A stretch of 47,139 nt of DNA from Promethearchaeota archaeon (GCA_016839745.1 JAEOTS010000075.1:1-47139); one strand, 5' to 3'. Shown: positions 1 through 9,176, counted from the stretch's first letter. Notes: generated by a model not told the origin, from the letters alone. Numbers and translations: made by a program.

Positions 1-138
1 AATTTTTAATAACCGAATTCTCTTTATCCCTTATTTAAGAATTTCTTAACATAGGAAACATTGAATGTTAATAAAGTTAAAAATATTTAATTAATAAGCA
101 AATATTATCGATATACCAATATAAGAGTATTCTAAGTC

Positions 139-774
139 ATGACAGCCAAACCTTCTTTGCTAATAATCGGAAATTCAAATGTAGGAAAAAGCTCGATAAC
201 AAGACTATTACTACCAAGTCCAAAAAAGTTTAAGGGCAAAGTAGGTAAACAACCGGGAAGCACACTCATGATAAAATCTATTGAATTTCCTCAAATGCCT
301 TACAAAATCGTAGATTTACCCGGGTTTGGGTATATGAATAGTTCCAGTCGCCGAAGAGAAGAACACATAAAGAAACAATTAGTCATCCATATCGAAAAAC
401 ACCATGATGAATATTTTTTTAGTTTAGTAGTATTGAATTTCTTAAGGATAGAAGATGAGTTAAAAAAATATCACTTAGAAAGCGATACCACAATTCCTCT
501 AACTTTTGAATTAATAAAATTTCTAAAGGAATTTGAAATACCTCTTCTTGTTATTTTAAATAAAATAGATAAAGTTTCAGTTTTCGATAAGAAAAGAATA
601 ATATCATTATTGATTAATTCTGCTATGGATTATGGATTAAATTTAGTTCAATTATTTGATAAAAAAGTTAGGAATTATGAGGAAATACCTTATTTAGAGT
701 TCTCTGCAATAAAAAGAACAAATTTAGATAAATTAAAACGAGCAATTAATTTGTCCTTTCAAAAAGTAGGGTAA
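139..774 (+). CDS. engB: EngB/YihA-like GTP-binding protein
   Basis: This 211-residue protein is a TrmE-Era-EngA-EngB class GTPase. The G1 P-loop GNSNVGKS is at residues 11-18, a threonine in the GSTLMIK segment fits G2, DLPGFGY is G3, NKID is G4 and SAIK near the C-terminus is G5. The DLPGFGY form and the length (about 200 residues) match EngB, which in bacteria helps assemble the large ribosomal subunit. Archaeal members are presumed to do something similar, but that role is inferred. It stands alone, with an A/T-rich TATA-like stretch near 76-98, and converges on the Taw1 gene with only 18 bases between stop codons. Confidence 0.85.
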   Translation: MTAKPSLLIIGNSNVGKSSITRLLLPSPKKFKGKVGKQPGSTLMIKSIEFPQMPYKIVDLPGFGYMNSSSRRREEHIKKQLVIHIEKHHDEYFFSLVVLNFLRIEDELKKYHLESDTTIPLTFELIKFLKEFEIPLLVILNKIDKVSVFDKKRIISLLINSAMDYGLNLVQLFDKKVRNYEEIPYLEFSAIKRTNLDKLKRAINLSFQKVG

Positions 775-780
775 AAAACT

Positions 781-790
781 CCTTTTAAGG
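781..790. terminator. Short palindrome between convergent genes
   Basis: CCTTTTAAGG is a perfect 10-base palindrome in the gap between the convergent stops of the EngB-like gene and taw1. It could help end transcription from either side, but it is short and the call is weak. Confidence 0.25.
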
Positions 791-792
791 AA

Positions 793-2115
793 TTACGGTT
801 TTGTAATAACAGGATCTTTTTTCTTTTCCCAATTTATTGCAAACAAGAAATCCCTACTCGCCTTATTTTTATAAATTAAAGGAAAATTTCCTATTTCTTC
901 GAATTTGAGAGCTAAAGATTCTAATTCTTCGTATGTAGGGAAATAATATTGAATAGGTTTGTCACTTTTTAATCTTTCCTGTATGTTTAGTGCTCTCGCT
1001 TGAAGTGTAAAACCTTTAATTTCAAAAAAATTAGGATTTACCTTCTCAACTATTTTTACATAATCCTCCATAAATTTATCGGATAGGTTCAGATTTTTTA
1101 CAGCCGTTAATCTTACTACAGTTCTACAAGATAAGCTTTCAACTAAATCTAAAGAGTCTGATATTTTACTCCACCCCTTTTTAATCATAGGGCGGCAAAT
1201 TTTTTTATATAGCGTCTCGTTTGGTGCAGGTAAGGTTATATAGAGTTGGGATGGCAATGAGTTTAAACTTTCAATTCTTTTTGGTAATGTGCCGTTAGTT
1301 ACAATAAAGGAAGTCATATCTCGATTACGAAACTCACTTACTAATCCATCTAATTTTGGATATAAAAATGGTTCACCATCGAGAGATATTGCTGCGTGAT
1401 TAGGATTCATAGCTTCACTATGAGTTTGCATAATCTCGTCTGGAGTTGTTAAAGACAAATTGATTAACTTGACAATTTCATCTCTGGAGTCTATGCAGCA
1501 CGAGATTTCATCATCAAGTTTAAAAAACTTTAATGAGTTATCTGTTGGTATGAGAAACTCTTGATTTTTTAATAAATTAAAAGCCCGCTCAATTTTATTT
1601 TTACTAACATGAAGTCCTTTTGAAAGAGTATTTATACTTTGATTTTCCCTATTTTCTAACATAAAATTAAGAAGATCAACCATAATATCGTAATTTTCAA
1701 GATATCTCCTCAAAGGTAAATGGTTTTTTATAATATCTTGATGGTGACGAATCATTTCGTTAACTAAATCGTTAGGTTCATCTGGTTCTACGCTAAATTC
1801 GCTACTTAAATTCCCGAGTTCAATATCTCTCCAGCAAAAGACACACTGCTGATTACAGAATGGCATCGAAGGAGTATTTTGTAAGCATCTGTGGCTTTGA
1901 ACACCAAAAACACCTTTATAGCAATTTCTATTATCTCTCCCAGTCATTAATTTTTGTTCTAACCAATGACATGGTTTAATCGAAGTATGTTTATTTTTCC
2001 CTATTATTCGATATGTTGTTTTAGAATAGTTTTCAACAAACTTATTTGTTATTTTGTTATCAGTAATATATGGATTTGTCATTACAGAGAACCGCGTTTT
2101 TTTATTCGTATCCAT
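793..2115 (-). CDS. taw1: tRNA 4-demethylwyosine synthase (Taw1/TYW1) with inserted domain
   Basis: A radical SAM enzyme that condenses pyruvate with N1-methylguanosine-37 of tRNA-Phe to form 4-demethylwyosine. The SAM-binding cluster motif is C87-x3-C91-x2-C94 (CNQQCVFC) followed by WRD. C49, C65 and C77 fit the three ligands of the second iron-sulfur cluster, and K67, two residues after C65, matches the lysine that forms the pyruvate Schiff base in characterised Taw1. EAMNPNHAAISLDGEP is the family signature. At 440 residues it is about 100 longer than usual archaeal Taw1. The excess is a single insertion at about residues 135-232, between the radical SAM start and EAMNP, that reads like a winged helix. 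It is monocistronic and divergent from the nucleoside phosphorylase gene. Confidence 0.9.
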   Translation of the reverse strand: MDTNKKTRFSVMTNPYITDNKITNKFVENYSKTTYRIIGKNKHTSIKPCHWLEQKLMTGRDNRNCYKGVFGVQSHRCLQNTPSMPFCNQQCVFCWRDIELGNLSSEFSVEPDEPNDLVNEMIRHHQDIIKNHLPLRRYLENYDIMVDLLNFMLENRENQSINTLSKGLHVSKNKIERAFNLLKNQEFLIPTDNSLKFFKLDDEISCCIDSRDEIVKLINLSLTTPDEIMQTHSEAMNPNHAAISLDGEPFLYPKLDGLVSEFRNRDMTSFIVTNGTLPKRIESLNSLPSQLYITLPAPNETLYKKICRPMIKKGWSKISDSLDLVESLSCRTVVRLTAVKNLNLSDKFMEDYVKIVEKVNPNFFEIKGFTLQARALNIQERLKSDKPIQYYFPTYEELESLALKFEEIGNFPLIYKNKASRDFLFAINWEKKKDPVITKP

Positions 2116-2250
2116 GTAGTTTATAATTATAGTTTAATGTATCTACTAGATATTAAAAATTATTATTTAGAATTATAAGTATATTAGTAATTAGGAACTA
2201 ACTTATAAAATATAATTAGTATAACATATCAAATTCTTTAGGAAAAAAAA

Positions 2251-3126
2251 ATGTTGAATAAAATTAAAAGTCAAATACTCAATTTGGGTTTGAAATTTAT
2301 TAGTGTAGACGAAAAAATAGTCAGGATGATTTTGGAAACTAAACCTTCGAATATTAATGAAATAGTTCTTTTACCCGCAGTAAAGTTAGTTATGAAAAAG
2401 ATTGTAAATAAATTACATAACAAAATAGTATATGGAAGAGTATACAATGGAATTTTAAATGGAATTAGTGTGAGTGTTATTCGATCTCAAGTAGGATGTC
2501 CCAACGCGGCACTTACATTAGAATGTTTGAAGAGATCCAAGGCAAAAATAGTTGTAAGGGTAGATTTTTGCGGTGGAATTTATGGAGAGAATAATCCGAT
2601 AAATATTGGCGATATTGTGATACCAAAATCGGCTTATTGTGGTGATGGAACGAGTTCTGAATACTTAAGAGCCAATCCAACCTTGTTAAACAGTTTAGAT
2701 TCAATTCAAAATCCATTATCAATTATTCAAAATTTAATCGCTGGTCCTCAAACCATTTTTATCTCTAAACCAAATGAAATCTTAAGAGAGTTATTAGTCA
2801 ACGAAACTCGAGGGTACAATCCTAGTAAACTAAGAGAATCAAACCTTTGGACCACAGACGCATTATTTTGCGAAACTTTTGAATTTATCAGAGGTCTTAA
2901 AGCTGTTAATGTCGAAGCAATTGATATGGAAAGCTCAATTCTGTTTTTATTAGCGAGGTTATATAACATGAAAGTTGCCTCAATACTTTCCGTATCAGAT
3001 TTACCCGGACACCCTCAGTATGACTTATTAAATTCAAACGAAATCCATCCAGATATGGAAACTGGGATAGATAACGCTATTAAAATATTAATTAACGCAC
3101 TCCCAAAAATACAACACACGCTCTAA
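2251..3126 (+). CDS. Nucleoside phosphorylase (PNP/UDP family)
   Basis: A 291-residue protein of the purine-nucleoside/uridine phosphorylase superfamily, which splits nucleosides with phosphate to base and ribose 1-phosphate. The GCPNAALTLE and RVDFCGGI segments correspond to the phosphate and base pocket strands. VEAIDMESS is the ribose-binding ExxDMEs signature, and SVSDLPGHPQ is the usual loop near the C-terminus with the catalytic-region aspartate. Substrate base cannot be told from sequence; the family resemblance is closest to uridine phosphorylase-like enzymes. An AGGA ribosome binding site lies about 7 bases before the ATG. It converges with the winged-helix gene, 11 bases apart. Confidence 0.8.
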   Translation: MLNKIKSQILNLGLKFISVDEKIVRMILETKPSNINEIVLLPAVKLVMKKIVNKLHNKIVYGRVYNGILNGISVSVIRSQVGCPNAALTLECLKRSKAKIVVRVDFCGGIYGENNPINIGDIVIPKSAYCGDGTSSEYLRANPTLLNSLDSIQNPLSIIQNLIAGPQTIFISKPNEILRELLVNETRGYNPSKLRESNLWTTDALFCETFEFIRGLKAVNVEAIDMESSILFLLARLYNMKVASILSVSDLPGHPQYDLLNSNEIHPDMETGIDNAIKILINALPKIQHTL

Positions 3127-3137
3127 ATTAAATAAAA

Positions 3138-4040
3138 TTATAAACCTTTTAATAACTCAGAAAAATCTGGTTCATCAAAAAACTCGTTAAATTTGGTAAG
3201 TAATTCGACATTGACGACATGTATCTTTTGTTCTTTTTGAGTTTTGACGGATTTGATAAGATCCAAATCTTTTAATTTTTTCATGTGATATTGAATCGTC
3301 CCAGAATAAACGTCAAGGATTTCTCCTATCTTTGAAATTGCTATTCCTTCGTTTTTAAAAATTTCTTCTATTATTTTTGGAATTAAAGGATTTGAGAAAA
3401 TCACTTTATATTTGTCGTATTCTTCTGGAACATCTGCTAAGAAATAATGTAGAGATTTTCCTAATTTTTTCGATCTGATAAGTTTAAATCGTTCTAATGT
3501 CATTATGTGTTTTAAGAACGGGGTTCTCGTTATTTCTAATTCTTCTTCGATCTTTTCGTTCCTGGCATGAATCCCCGGATTCTTTTCTATGAATTTCAGG
3601 ATTTTAACTAGTTTTTCATTATTTAGAATTTCTAGTTTTGTTCTTCGTTCATTAGTTACGATCCAATTCTTTTCTTCTAAACTTCTAATAGTTAAAAATA
3701 TTTCTTCTTTGCTATAACCCTTCCTATATGCGAGTTTCGCTATGCTCTTAGCATACAACTTTTCAATAATTGGAAACTTCTGCAATTCTGCTTCAGAAGA
3801 AACATCAATATCAAAATCAGCGTCATAACGTTTTAGTTTCAAAATTTCTTGAGCAATACTCAAAACATCTTTTTCGATAACAGTTAATTCTGTGACTGTC
3901 GTATCTTGGTCTTTTACCTGCTCTTTTTTCTTAACTTCAAAACCTTGTAAAGGAGTAAAATCTAATCGCCTAAATGAACTTCCTTCTAGTTCTTTTTCTA
4001 CTCTATTTTCCTTCGTTTCTCTTCTTCTTTCTAACGACAT
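3138..4040 (-). CDS. Double winged-helix transcriptional regulator
   Basis: A 300-residue DNA-binding protein. The first about 110 residues are highly charged and probably extended. Residues about 135-210 and 215-285 each read as an ArsR/MarR-like winged helix; the second has the recognition-helix pattern ISKIGEILDVYSGTIQYHMKKLKDLDLI. Two linked winged helices preceded by a charged tail are common in archaeal regulators, and no ligand-binding domain is visible. It starts 27 bases after the stop of the upstream zinc-ribbon membrane protein on the same strand, so the two are probably co-transcribed. Target genes cannot be read from the sequence. Confidence 0.7.
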   Translation of the reverse strand: MSLERRRETKENRVEKELEGSSFRRLDFTPLQGFEVKKKEQVKDQDTTVTELTVIEKDVLSIAQEILKLKRYDADFDIDVSSEAELQKFPIIEKLYAKSIAKLAYRKGYSKEEIFLTIRSLEEKNWIVTNERRTKLEILNNEKLVKILKFIEKNPGIHARNEKIEEELEITRTPFLKHIMTLERFKLIRSKKLGKSLHYFLADVPEEYDKYKVIFSNPLIPKIIEEIFKNEGIAISKIGEILDVYSGTIQYHMKKLKDLDLIKSVKTQKEQKIHVVNVELLTKFNEFFDEPDFSELLKGL

Positions 4041-4067
4041 TTTTTCAATGAAGGTTCTTCTTATAAA

Positions 4068-5660
4068 TTAGGCGTGTTTTTCTAAAAATTGTAAAAATTC
4101 AATTTGCTGTTCTTTATCCATATATTTCAATTCTTCTACGATTTTATCGTAATATTCTGGTTTAACATTAGGAAGCTTGCGTATTCTCGCAATTAGTTTT
4201 TTTGGAATTTCTTCGTATAGATCTCTCAATACTTCAATATAATTCAGTTGTTCTTCTTCAGCCAAGAACGCTAATTCCCTTAATAATTTCTTTCGCTCTT
4301 TTTTAGGAATATCAATTTCCGAAATCTGCTTTCTTATATCTTTAGAAACGATATTAAAAATTTTAGAGAAATACTCTTTAACAACTTTCCTATCCTTCTC
4401 GTTTTTAACTGGTAAAAGCGATTCGTGAAGCCTTAATTTAATAACTTCTTCTTCTTTATCTTTTTCTTTTAATTGGGTAGGGTCCTCTTCGGTTATTCTT
4501 TTTTCATAATCTTCTTCAACAGTTATAACTTCTTCTATTTCTTCTTCTGGAGGTTTTTCTTCAGATTTAATTACTTGAACTTTCGGTTCTGGTGTTATAA
4601 ATTCAGATTGTTCAGATGGTATTTCTTCCTTTATTATTTGTTCTTCTTTTGGTCCCTCTAGTAATTCTTTTTGAACTGGAACCATTTTAGTTTCGGGTTT
4701 TTTTATCAGGAGTCTTCCGTTTAAATCAATTGGCTTTCCCACAAAAAGTACAAGTAATAAAATAGATTTTAACAAGATGAATATCCCTAAGTTTAAGAAA
4801 ACTGTACCTAGTACTCCTAAAATGAATGTTCGAACTACATCAACTCCAGTAAACTCAATTTTATTGTATATCTTCTTCCTTAATTTTAAATCTATAATCA
4901 AAACAATAAGCGATATTAAAATAAAAGATGTGAGGATTAAAGCCAGGATATAATCATTAAAAAATGATGTGATAATAGTAATAGCGCTTATTTCAAAACC
5001 ACTAAAGTATACCCCATTTAACACAAGTAATAGGATTACAAAACCAGCTTTAGCAGAGAAATTATTGATAGAATTTTTTAATTTAAGACCAAATCGATAT
5101 AACTTGTAATCCCCCCTTTCAGAGTCCGTGGTAGAGTAAATAAATATTAAAATTCCCTTTATTAAGATGATTACACCTGTACCATAGATAATACAACCCA
5201 ATATACCGTAACAAATTGCATCAAGTGTTATTTCATCGTAACTATTAGAATTAATTCGTGGGGATATAAACCGAGAGTTGTATATAATTATTAATAAACT
5301 GCTAACTACAAGTAGATACGGACTTATAATTAGCAAAATTCCCCCAGGAGTATAGAAATTGGGTAAGCTTAATATTAAAGTAATGATAGAAAAAAATATA
5401 ATAGGAATATAATCAAACTTATTTAAACTCTTTATTGCTTTGTCAAGGTTAGATTTTTCTTTATCAACAATCCCATATTTGGTATGTTTATGAATCGCTA
5501 CTCTTGACCCTCTTACAGAAGCTTGTTTAAAACTTACACCTGATAACGAAAAAGGGGTTCCACACATTTCACAGTAAACTTGAACCTTAGATTCTATAAG
5601 TTTTGATAATTCCTTTGGAAAAACATATTGGCAATTGCGACAAATATAAAGTTTATCCAT
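4068..5660 (-). CDS. Zinc-ribbon polytopic membrane protein with acidic helical tail
   Basis: A 530-residue protein of unknown function in three parts. Residues 5-40 contain two CxxC pairs (CRNC and CEMC) and form a probable zinc ribbon. Residues about 80-320 hold six to eight hydrophobic helices. Residues about 330-530 are a Glu/Lys-rich, low-complexity linker followed by a helical region that ends in KYMDKEQQIEFLQFLEKHA. The tail would lie in the cytoplasm and looks suited to protein binding. It precedes the winged-helix regulator by 27 bases, which suggests a membrane sensor/regulator pair, though this is only inferred from position. Confidence 0.6.
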   Translation of the reverse strand: MDKLYICRNCQYVFPKELSKLIESKVQVYCEMCGTPFSLSGVSFKQASVRGSRVAIHKHTKYGIVDKEKSNLDKAIKSLNKFDYIPIIFFSIITLILSLPNFYTPGGILLIISPYLLVVSSLLIIIYNSRFISPRINSNSYDEITLDAICYGILGCIIYGTGVIILIKGILIFIYSTTDSERGDYKLYRFGLKLKNSINNFSAKAGFVILLLVLNGVYFSGFEISAITIITSFFNDYILALILTSFILISLIVLIIDLKLRKKIYNKIEFTGVDVVRTFILGVLGTVFLNLGIFILLKSILLLVLFVGKPIDLNGRLLIKKPETKMVPVQKELLEGPKEEQIIKEEIPSEQSEFITPEPKVQVIKSEEKPPEEEIEEVITVEEDYEKRITEEDPTQLKEKDKEEEVIKLRLHESLLPVKNEKDRKVVKEYFSKIFNIVSKDIRKQISEIDIPKKERKKLLRELAFLAEEEQLNYIEVLRDLYEEIPKKLIARIRKLPNVKPEYYDKIVEELKYMDKEQQIEFLQFLEKHA

Positions 5661-5974
5661 TTAAACCTCACACTTATATATTAATAATTTTATTTAATTT
5701 TTTTAATTTTGGAATAATTATCAATTATCTTTTGCATTTTTCCGAAGAATTATATTTCTTGAATTCGAAGAACTCTTGAAGAAAGCGAAGAACATCCAAT
5801 TATTATTAAAAATCATTTCTCAAGTATCTGTAATTTTAAAACATAACTCTATTAGCAAAATAAAATATTAATTAAAAGAAGTAGGAATGTGAATATAAAA
5901 ATAATGGGGTCCAATTTTTAAAAAAATCTTTTAAAATTTAGATAAATTCTATTGGGCTAATCCTTTTTTAGTAA
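5661..5974. other. Intergenic gap with GAAGAA-rich segment
   Basis: No convincing gene in these 314 bases. The segment 5743-5793 carries four close copies of a (C/T)GAAGAA motif at 5743, 5766, 5777 and 5786, a pattern seen in the coding sequence of charged helices, so it may be a decayed gene remnant. The rest is A/T-rich, and the right end probably serves termination of the hydrolase operon. Confidence 0.4.
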
Positions 5975-6475
5975 TTACGTAGTTAAATCTATCCAATTTA
6001 ACTTTTCCACTGTTTGATTAAGATTATGATCATCTTCCGTTGCGTTAAATTCAAGATTAGTAAATAATCTGTAAGCTTGTTCTCGAGATGGTTTGAATTT
6101 CGCTATCTCATCATATTTACCGTGAAATACTATTACTGGTATATTGATTGGAGAATGATTATCCCATTTCAATAATGTAGTCGCTAAATAAGGTGCTAAT
6201 AATATTAACCGTTTAACTCTTTTTGGATTTTGGAGACAATATAGTACACCCATTAGTCCTCCAAAACTTGAGCCTATTATTACCCATAAATTTCTTTCAC
6301 TTAATATTGTGTTTAATTGAGCCATTCTTGCGTTAAGAAGGTCATCAAGCGTTCTTTTTGGGTCAAATTTTACGAAATCAGGAGTAAGAATTTCTGGAAT
6401 CATCTTTTTTAAATATAATCCTTTAAAGCCTTTACCCGAACTTTCGAGACCGTGAATAAAAATAATATTTTTCAT
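5975..6475 (-). CDS. YqiA-like alpha/beta hydrolase (esterase)
   Basis: A 166-residue alpha/beta hydrolase. IFIHGLESSGKG at the N-terminus is the oxyanion-hole strand, GSSFGG is the nucleophile elbow with the catalytic serine, and the Asp of FHGKYDEIA and the His of EDDHNL complete a plausible triad. Size and motif order match the UPF0227/YqiA esterases, which have no lid domain. The natural ester substrate is unknown. It is the last gene of a probable minus-strand operon, 31 bases after the DUF2085-like membrane protein. Confidence 0.75.
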   Translation of the reverse strand: MKNIIFIHGLESSGKGFKGLYLKKMIPEILTPDFVKFDPKRTLDDLLNARMAQLNTILSERNLWVIIGSSFGGLMGVLYCLQNPKRVKRLILLAPYLATTLLKWDNHSPINIPVIVFHGKYDEIAKFKPSREQAYRLFTNLEFNATEDDHNLNQTVEKLNWIDLTT

Positions 6476-6506
6476 ATTAACTACTTAAGTAATTAATTTT
6501 TAAGTA

Positions 6507-7571
6507 CTATCCAAAATCAAGCTCTTCAGTAGGTTCTTGGGTTAATTCCTTATTCAATTCCCTCATCAATTTTTTCTGACCTAAAAAAATTAAGATGATA
6601 AGTATACTAAAATAGAACGTAACAATAATTAATGTAAGGAAATAATATTCTCCCGTATATGAAATGAAATGGGCAGCAACTCCGATAATAAATCCTGTAA
6701 ACAATCGAGATTCTGTAGTACTAGTCCTAAATAGAAGTTTCTGAGTACCCCAATCGATTAATCCAGGTATTGGAAAAACAATTATTATAAATAAAGCTAA
6801 TTCAGGACTAAATTGAGTTCCAAGTATTTGCTGAACTAAATAAGTAAAAAAAACAGACATTATTATTCCAATTATCATACCTGAACATCTAGAGCATAAA
6901 TAAACCTTTGTTCTTCCAAATTGAAAATAGAATGTATGGTCACTCGCAGATACGGGGTGATGAGTTAGAAGTAGGTAGTAGAGATGGCGTTCTTTTAGGG
7001 CTAGTGCTTTATCGTAAATGATTAAAAGAAGGGGTACTATAAAAGTAACGGATAGAAGTGCTTCTAAGAAAAATTTGAAGCCAAAATTAATAAATATAGT
7101 TGTAAATTGTAGTGTAGTTGAAAAAAATAAAATTTGCCAGGAAATTATAAAAAACATTACAGCAAAAGAATCAATAATTATAACGAAAAAAGTAAAAAGA
7201 ACATTTTTAATGTTTTGATATTTTAAAGGTTTATATTTGTAAATTCCCGCAACAAAACCGAATATAGCAATAATAAAACACCAATCTAAATAAACTCTAG
7301 TGTAGAATGCTAGTTGGAATAAAAGTTCACCAAAAAATCCCGCCATAAACGCTTGAATAGGACCTGATAATATTGAGAAAAAAGCAAATACTAATAAACT
7401 AACTCCAAATACTAATGAAAACTCGTTATTTTCAATAAAAGGGGTAGAAATTGAACCAAATGCTTCAGAAATGTAAATATAACTCATAATAATAAAAAGT
7501 ATAACGAGGATATTCACAAAAATGAATCGTAAGCTCGTTTTTGGTTTTGTGTCAAATGAGTTATCACTCAT
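6507..7571 (-). CDS. DUF2085-like polytopic membrane protein
   Basis: A 354-residue integral membrane protein with roughly eight to ten hydrophobic segments. The second half has the features of DUF2085: a HHPVSASDHTF-like entry, LCSRCSGMIIG with a paired cysteine motif, IPGLIDWGTQ, and the arginine-containing ESRLFTGFIIG helix. The family has no established function. The N-terminal half is an added multi-helix region resembling small transport-type membrane domains. It sits between the paralogous pair upstream (47 bases) and the hydrolase downstream (31 bases), so the four genes are probably one transcript. Confidence 0.65.
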   Translation of the reverse strand: MSDNSFDTKPKTSLRFIFVNILVILFIIMSYIYISEAFGSISTPFIENNEFSLVFGVSLLVFAFFSILSGPIQAFMAGFFGELLFQLAFYTRVYLDWCFIIAIFGFVAGIYKYKPLKYQNIKNVLFTFFVIIIDSFAVMFFIISWQILFFSTTLQFTTIFINFGFKFFLEALLSVTFIVPLLLIIYDKALALKERHLYYLLLTHHPVSASDHTFYFQFGRTKVYLCSRCSGMIIGIIMSVFFTYLVQQILGTQFSPELALFIIIVFPIPGLIDWGTQKLLFRTSTTESRLFTGFIIGVAAHFISYTGEYYFLTLIIVTFYFSILIILIFLGQKKLMRELNKELTQEPTEELDFG

Positions 7572-7618
7572 ACTAATCGCATTTAAATATAACTGACAAT
7601 AGATAAAAAAACTTAAGA

Positions 7619-8281
7619 TTAATTGATAAAAATGAAATCAAGTTCTTCTATTAAGCTCTTCTTCGTTTTTTCGAAGCCCTTGCGAAGAACGGAAATTATA
7701 ATATTTTTACCCGCGGGAACATTTAGAATGCTATCATCTTCCTCCACTATTGCTATACCATCTTCATTATAATCTAATTGTCTCTTTAAAGCTTCGTAAG
7801 CTTTTTCTTTTGTCTTAAAGGCAGCTCTTGATAATTCGTCGTAATTTTTTACCTCTTCTTTTATATTCAAAAATAGGATACATTCTTCTACTTGGGAAAT
7901 AAAAGACTTTTTAGTAATTTCTTTCAATTCTTTATAGCGTTCATGATCTTTTTTACACTGTTTATCAGTTTGGTCATTTTCTAAATAACTAGGAAAGTTT
8001 TTATTAATCTCATCATCAAATCTTTCTTTTGTAATCTCCCCATTTTCAAGTAGCCTTTTAGCAGAATCTAACGCGATTTTAATTTGTTTTAACGTCCCAA
8101 CACGAGCGTTATTATCGCTCCAGAGCTTATAGAAAGCTTTCACTATTGGTTTCACAACAAAATTAAATGCTCCGGTATCTAACTCCGTATCAATTAAATC
8201 TCTACCATAGCCTAGTGACAAGTCAGTTGTTGAAATCATCTTTTCTTCAACGATTTTATAGTTTCTTGGTATATGACTCAT
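7619..8281 (-). CDS. Unknown helical protein, paralogue A
   Basis: This 220-residue protein is not recognised. It is predicted to be soluble and mostly helical, with no signal peptide. It is clearly a tandem duplicate of the next gene upstream. Shared blocks include LIDTELD near residue 30, NFVV.P.VKAFY, ARxGTLKQI, a DQ...QC.K.H segment (Cys-x3-His-like, here QCKKDH) and GK.III..LRKGFE.TK near the C-terminus. A GGGAG ribosome binding site lies 8-9 bases before the ATG. The conserved Cys with nearby His/Asp might bind a metal, which is conjecture. Confidence 0.6.
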   Translation of the reverse strand: MSHIPRNYKIVEEKMISTTDLSLGYGRDLIDTELDTGAFNFVVKPIVKAFYKLWSDNNARVGTLKQIKIALDSAKRLLENGEITKERFDDEINKNFPSYLENDQTDKQCKKDHERYKELKEITKKSFISQVEECILFLNIKEEVKNYDELSRAAFKTKEKAYEALKRQLDYNEDGIAIVEEDDSILNVPAGKNIIISVLRKGFEKTKKSLIEELDFIFIN

Positions 8282-8374
8282 TATTACTTCTCCCTTGATT
8301 GTTAAATCTCGTTTTTTGTATCTTTTTCTATTATTTTAATGATAATGTCTCATAATTTAATGTTTTAACTATTA

Positions 8375-9031
8375 TTAATCATAGGTATCGTCTATAGCTT
8401 CTAAAAATTCGTTTTTGGTCTCTTCGAATCCTTTTCTTAGCGATTTGATAATTATCTTCTTACCTACAGGTAAAGATAGAATAGATGGATCCTCTTCAAT
8501 TATTTTGATTCCCCTCTCTGTGAACTCTAATTGCTTCATTAAATTCATAGTGGCTATTTCTTTAGTTTTGAATGCAAACTTAGCAAGATCTGCGTATTCA
8601 GTTATATCTTCTTCAACACTAAGAAAAGTTCTTACTTCTTCGAGATAATTTATAAATGTTTCCTTTGCATTTTCTTTTAGCTTATCGTAGTTTTTATGGT
8701 GTTTACTACATTGATATGTGACTTGATCACCTTTTAGATATTTTGGGAAATATTCTTCTATGATACTGTTAAAACCCTCCTCAGAATTACCATTTAACAA
8801 TAATTTCCTTCCAGCATCAAGTGTCACATCTATTTGCTTCAAGGTTCCCTTCCTTGCGTCATGCATGGCCCAAAAATCGTAAAAAGCTTTAACAACTGGT
8901 CTTACTACGAAGTTTAAAAATCCCGCATCTAGTTCCGTATCTATAAGTTTTCGACCTTTTTTAAGAGATTGTTCCATTTGCTGAATCATCCTTTCTTTAA
9001 TAATATTACAATTTCTATCAACATGCTCCAC
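8375..9031 (-). CDS. Unknown helical protein, paralogue B
   Basis: A 218-residue duplicate of the neighbouring downstream gene, about half identical by eye along the full length. It keeps LIDTELD, NFVVRPVVKAFY, ARKGTLKQI, DQVTYQCSKHH and the C-terminal GKKIIIKSLRKGFEETK. It begins with GTG; a GGGG run 7 bases upstream supports this start. As the first gene of the probable four-gene minus-strand operon, it is divergent from the giant pseudo-GTPase gene. Function unknown. Confidence 0.6.
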   Translation of the reverse strand: MEHVDRNCNIIKERMIQQMEQSLKKGRKLIDTELDAGFLNFVVRPVVKAFYDFWAMHDARKGTLKQIDVTLDAGRKLLLNGNSEEGFNSIIEEYFPKYLKGDQVTYQCSKHHKNYDKLKENAKETFINYLEEVRTFLSVEEDITEYADLAKFAFKTKEIATMNLMKQLEFTERGIKIIEEDPSILSLPVGKKIIIKSLRKGFEETKNEFLEAIDDTYD

Positions 9032-9166
9032 AGAAGATCCCCAGTAAATTGCTTTTTTTTTTAAATACTTTTTTTATTAAAATATTCGGTGAACTAAGAA
9101 AAGAAAATTTTGAAAATTTTTTAACTTTTTTATAATTCTTTTAGTCTTCCCATTGAAACGAAAAAA

Positions 9167-9176
9167 GTATATAATA
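9167..9176 (+). promoter_or_regulatory. TATA box for the solenoid gene
   Basis: GTATATAATA is preceded by an A-rich BRE-like run. It lies about 70 bases before the ATG at 9240, giving a short leader if transcription starts near 9200. Confidence 0.45.

Noticed and set aside
4473..4661. 62-residue frame rich in Phe, Tyr and Trp
   Set aside because: It is the reverse complement of the Glu/Lys-rich tail of the membrane protein, which naturally yields aromatic runs; not a gene.
8415..8648. Open frame opposite paralogue B
   Set aside because: Opposite-strand shadow of a gene with clear conservation to its paralogue; composition is low complexity and there is no start signal.
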